Shown here piece by piece: positions 4,903-6,210 of a stretch of 6,210 nt of DNA. Position 1 is the stretch's first letter. Every line of letters starts with the position of its first letter. Both the position numbers and the translations under genes were made by a program. This DNA is from Clostridia bacterium (GTDB lineage: Bacteria; Bacillota; Clostridia; Christensenellales; Aristaeellaceae): contig JAFZLE010000347.1 of the NCBI GenBank assembly GCA_017551645.1, positions 1 to 6,210 on the forward strand, in the 5' to 3' direction. Under the pieces are notes generated by a model, which ran no database searches, was not told where the DNA came from, and saw only the letters and a program-made list of their open reading frames with translations.

Positions 4903-6081
4903 ATGGATATCATTTCTGCTTCCAAGTCATATCTTGCGGATACATACAACCGCTTCAATATCGCTCTTGTGAAGGGCAAAGGCGCGAGAGCCTGGGATGA
5001 AAACGGCAAGGAATACGTCGACCTTGGCAGCGGTATCGCCGTAAACGTATTCGGTTACGGCGATGAGGAGTGGAAAAAGGCGGTCACATCCCAGCTGGAC
5101 ATGATCCCCCATACTTCCAACCTCTACCACAGCGCCCCCGCCGCGGAGCTCGCCCGGCTGCTGTGCGAGAAGACGGGCATGAAGCGCGTATTCTTCGGAA
5201 ATTCCGGCGCGGAAGCCAACGAGTGCGCGGTAAAACTGGCGCGCAAGCGGGCGTTTGACAAGTACGGCGACGAAAGCCATTCCACCGTCATAACGCTTAC
5301 CAACAGCTTCCACGGGCGCACCATTGCCATGCTGTCCGCCACGGGTCAGGACCATTTCCACCGGTATTTCGGTCCCTTCACTCCCGGGTTCGTGTACGCG
5401 GAAGCAGACAACATCAAAGATATGCGCCGGCTGGTCAGCGAGCACGGCTGCTGCGCCGTGATGCTTGAAATGATACAGGGCGAAGGCGGCGTAATGCCTC
5501 TTTCCTACGGCTTTGTCAAGGGCGTGAGGCAGCTGTGCGACGAAAACGACCTGCTGCTCATCGCGGACGAGGTGCAGACGGGCAACGGGCGCAGCGGCAG
5601 GCTGTATTCCTACATGAATTTCGAACGGCCCGTGGACGTAGTGACCACCGCGAAAGGCCTGGGAGGAGGGCTGCCCATCGGTGCATGCCTGATCGGTGAA
5701 CGGGCCGAGCATGTATTCGGCCCCGGCGACCACGGTTCCACCTTCGGCGGCAATCCCGCCGTGTGCGCCGGGGCGGTAAGCATACTCAGCCGCATAGATG
5801 ACGCGGTCCTGCAGGGCGTAAGAGACAGAAGCGCTATCATAATCGACATGCTCAACGGCACCGAAGGTTTAGAGGCCATAAGCGGCATGGGGCTCATGCT
5901 GGGGCTCAAGGTCATCGGGAACGCCCGCAGGATCTGCGAAAGCTGCGCGGAAAGGGGCGTATTGGCGCTTACCGCCAAAGACAGGATCCGCCTGCTGCCG
6001 CCGCTCAACATAGATATCGGCGACCTTAAGACCGCCGTCTGCATTCTGCGGGAGGAGATCATCAGGGCCGCACGCTCATAA
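4903..6081 (+). CDS. argD: Acetylornithine aminotransferase (class III PLP enzyme)
   Basis: ArgD transfers an amino group from glutamate to N-acetylglutamate semialdehyde, giving N-acetylornithine in arginine synthesis; in many bacteria it also serves the succinyl-diaminopimelate step of lysine synthesis. It has 392 residues, the usual ArgD length. Visible are the N-terminal YNRFNIALVKGKGARAWDE, the cofactor phosphate site GNSGAEANE (99-107), the ring-stacking NSFHGRT (134-140), the EMIQGEGG segment (189-196), IADEVQTGNGRSG (220-232) with Asp222 binding the PLP nitrogen, the Schiff-base lysine Lys251 in TTAKGLGGGLPIGA, and GSTFGGNP (278-285). ATG 4903 is supported by GAGAGG 6 nt upstream; ATG 4870 lies before the predicted transcript start and overlaps the -10. 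The gene stands alone with no other arg gene beside it. Related ornithine or GABA aminotransferases are possible, but length and N-terminus favour ArgD. Confidence 0.9.
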   Translation: MDIISASKSYLADTYNRFNIALVKGKGARAWDENGKEYVDLGSGIAVNVFGYGDEEWKKAVTSQLDMIPHTSNLYHSAPAAELARLLCEKTGMKRVFFGNSGAEANECAVKLARKRAFDKYGDESHSTVITLTNSFHGRTIAMLSATGQDHFHRYFGPFTPGFVYAEADNIKDMRRLVSEHGCCAVMLEMIQGEGGVMPLSYGFVKGVRQLCDENDLLLIADEVQTGNGRSGRLYSYMNFERPVDVVTTAKGLGGGLPIGACLIGERAEHVFGPGDHGSTFGGNPAVCAGAVSILSRIDDAVLQGVRDRSAIIIDMLNGTEGLEAISGMGLMLGLKVIGNARRICESCAERGVLALTAKDRIRLLPPLNIDIGDLKTAVCILREEIIRAARS

Positions 6082-6096
6082 ACGCATTCCTGGCAT

Positions 6097-6132
6097 CACA
6101 ACGGGGCGGAAGTTTTCCGCCCCGTTGTGTTT
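6097..6132 (+). terminator. Hairpin terminator of argD
   Basis: CACAACGGGGCGGAA (6097-6111) pairs perfectly with TTCCGCCCCGTTGTG (6115-6129), a 15-bp stem with a 3-nt loop, 15 nt after the argD stop. Only three T follow the stem (6130-6132), so it is a stable hairpin with a weak U-tract. It may act as a terminator or as a 3'-end stabiliser. Confidence 0.78.
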
Positions 6133-6153
6133 CACGCCCGGACCACCCGGCCG

Positions 6154-6210
6154 TCACCTAGCATCCGTTTCCACATTCCCTTTAAGTTTGTTTTTCCAGT
6201 AAACGCCAAA
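6154..6210 (-). CDS. Possible C-terminal end of a convergent gene, cut by the window edge
   Basis: On the minus strand one frame is open from the right edge for 18 codons to TGA at 6156-6154, reading FGVYWKNKLKGNVETDAR. The composition (aromatic, lysine and asparagine rich, few rare codons) is protein-like, and the stop lies 22 nt from the hairpin at 6097-6132, as expected for two genes meeting tail to tail. However, 18 codons can stay open by chance, the family is not recognised, and there is no U-tract for this strand after the hairpin. A tentative call only. Confidence 0.22.
   Translation of the reverse strand, partial: FGVYWKNKLKGNVETDAR

Noticed and set aside
4927..5733. Long minus-strand open frame (268 codons) opposite argD
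   Set aside because: It is antisense to a gene with clear catalytic motifs, has no recognisable domain, and is explained by GC-rich codon bias in argD.
1..6210. CRISPR arrays, tRNA/rRNA genes, riboswitches, insertion sequences
   Set aside because: No regularly spaced repeats, cloverleaf or conserved rRNA stretches, T-box or other aptamer-like leaders, or transposase-like frames were seen by eye.

Overview
The window looks like chromosomal core sequence from a Bacillota (Firmicutes) bacterium, most likely a GC-rich member of the Clostridia. Three things support this. There is a clear SigH/Spo0H sigma factor directly downstream of mrnC and rlmB, a neighbourhood known from Bacillus and clostridia. 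The Shine-Dalgarno sites are mostly strong and purine-rich. The base composition is clearly above 50% GC, with C/G-ending codons frequent. The species cannot be named from the sequence alone.

Layout: (1) Positions 1-1790 (+) hold the end of an operon: the 3' part of mrnC (Mini-ribonuclease III), rlmB (23S rRNA 2'-O-methyltransferase) and sigH, with gaps of 10 and 3 nt. It ends at a perfect 16-bp hairpin, which is itself enclosed by a second inverted repeat. (2) Positions 1909-2676 (-) hold a convergent gene for a membrane protein that resembles only the N-terminal half of CapD/FlaA1-type polysaccharide proteins (four membrane helices plus a nucleotide-binding fold). The catalytic epimerase half is missing. 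(3) Positions 2677-2849 are a divergent promoter region with two extended -10 promoters firing outward. (4) Positions 2850-3560 (+) hold a TtcA-family tRNA sulfur-transfer enzyme. (5) Positions 3626-4723 (+) hold recA, with a consensus promoter and its own terminator. (6) Positions 4903-6081 (+) hold argD (acetylornithine aminotransferase), with its own promoter and a strong hairpin after it. (7) The last ~80 bases may hold the 3' end of a convergent minus-strand gene.

How the genes relate: mrnC (23S rRNA end maturation), rlmB (23S rRNA methylation) and sigH form a translation/stationary-phase operon. The remaining genes are separate housekeeping units, each with its own promoter and mostly its own terminator, rather than one pathway. 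I see no mobile element, CRISPR array, tRNA or rRNA gene, and no gene-free stretch longer than about 180 bases. Four starts (the CapD-like gene, ttcA, recA, argD) were placed downstream of the longest open frame because the promoter and ribosome-binding-site positions exclude or disfavour the longer versions.

I found no convincing new multi-gene system. The points most worth a second look are the stand-alone CapD-like N-terminal half, recA without a visible SOS box, and the rearranged neighbourhoods of sigH and recA.
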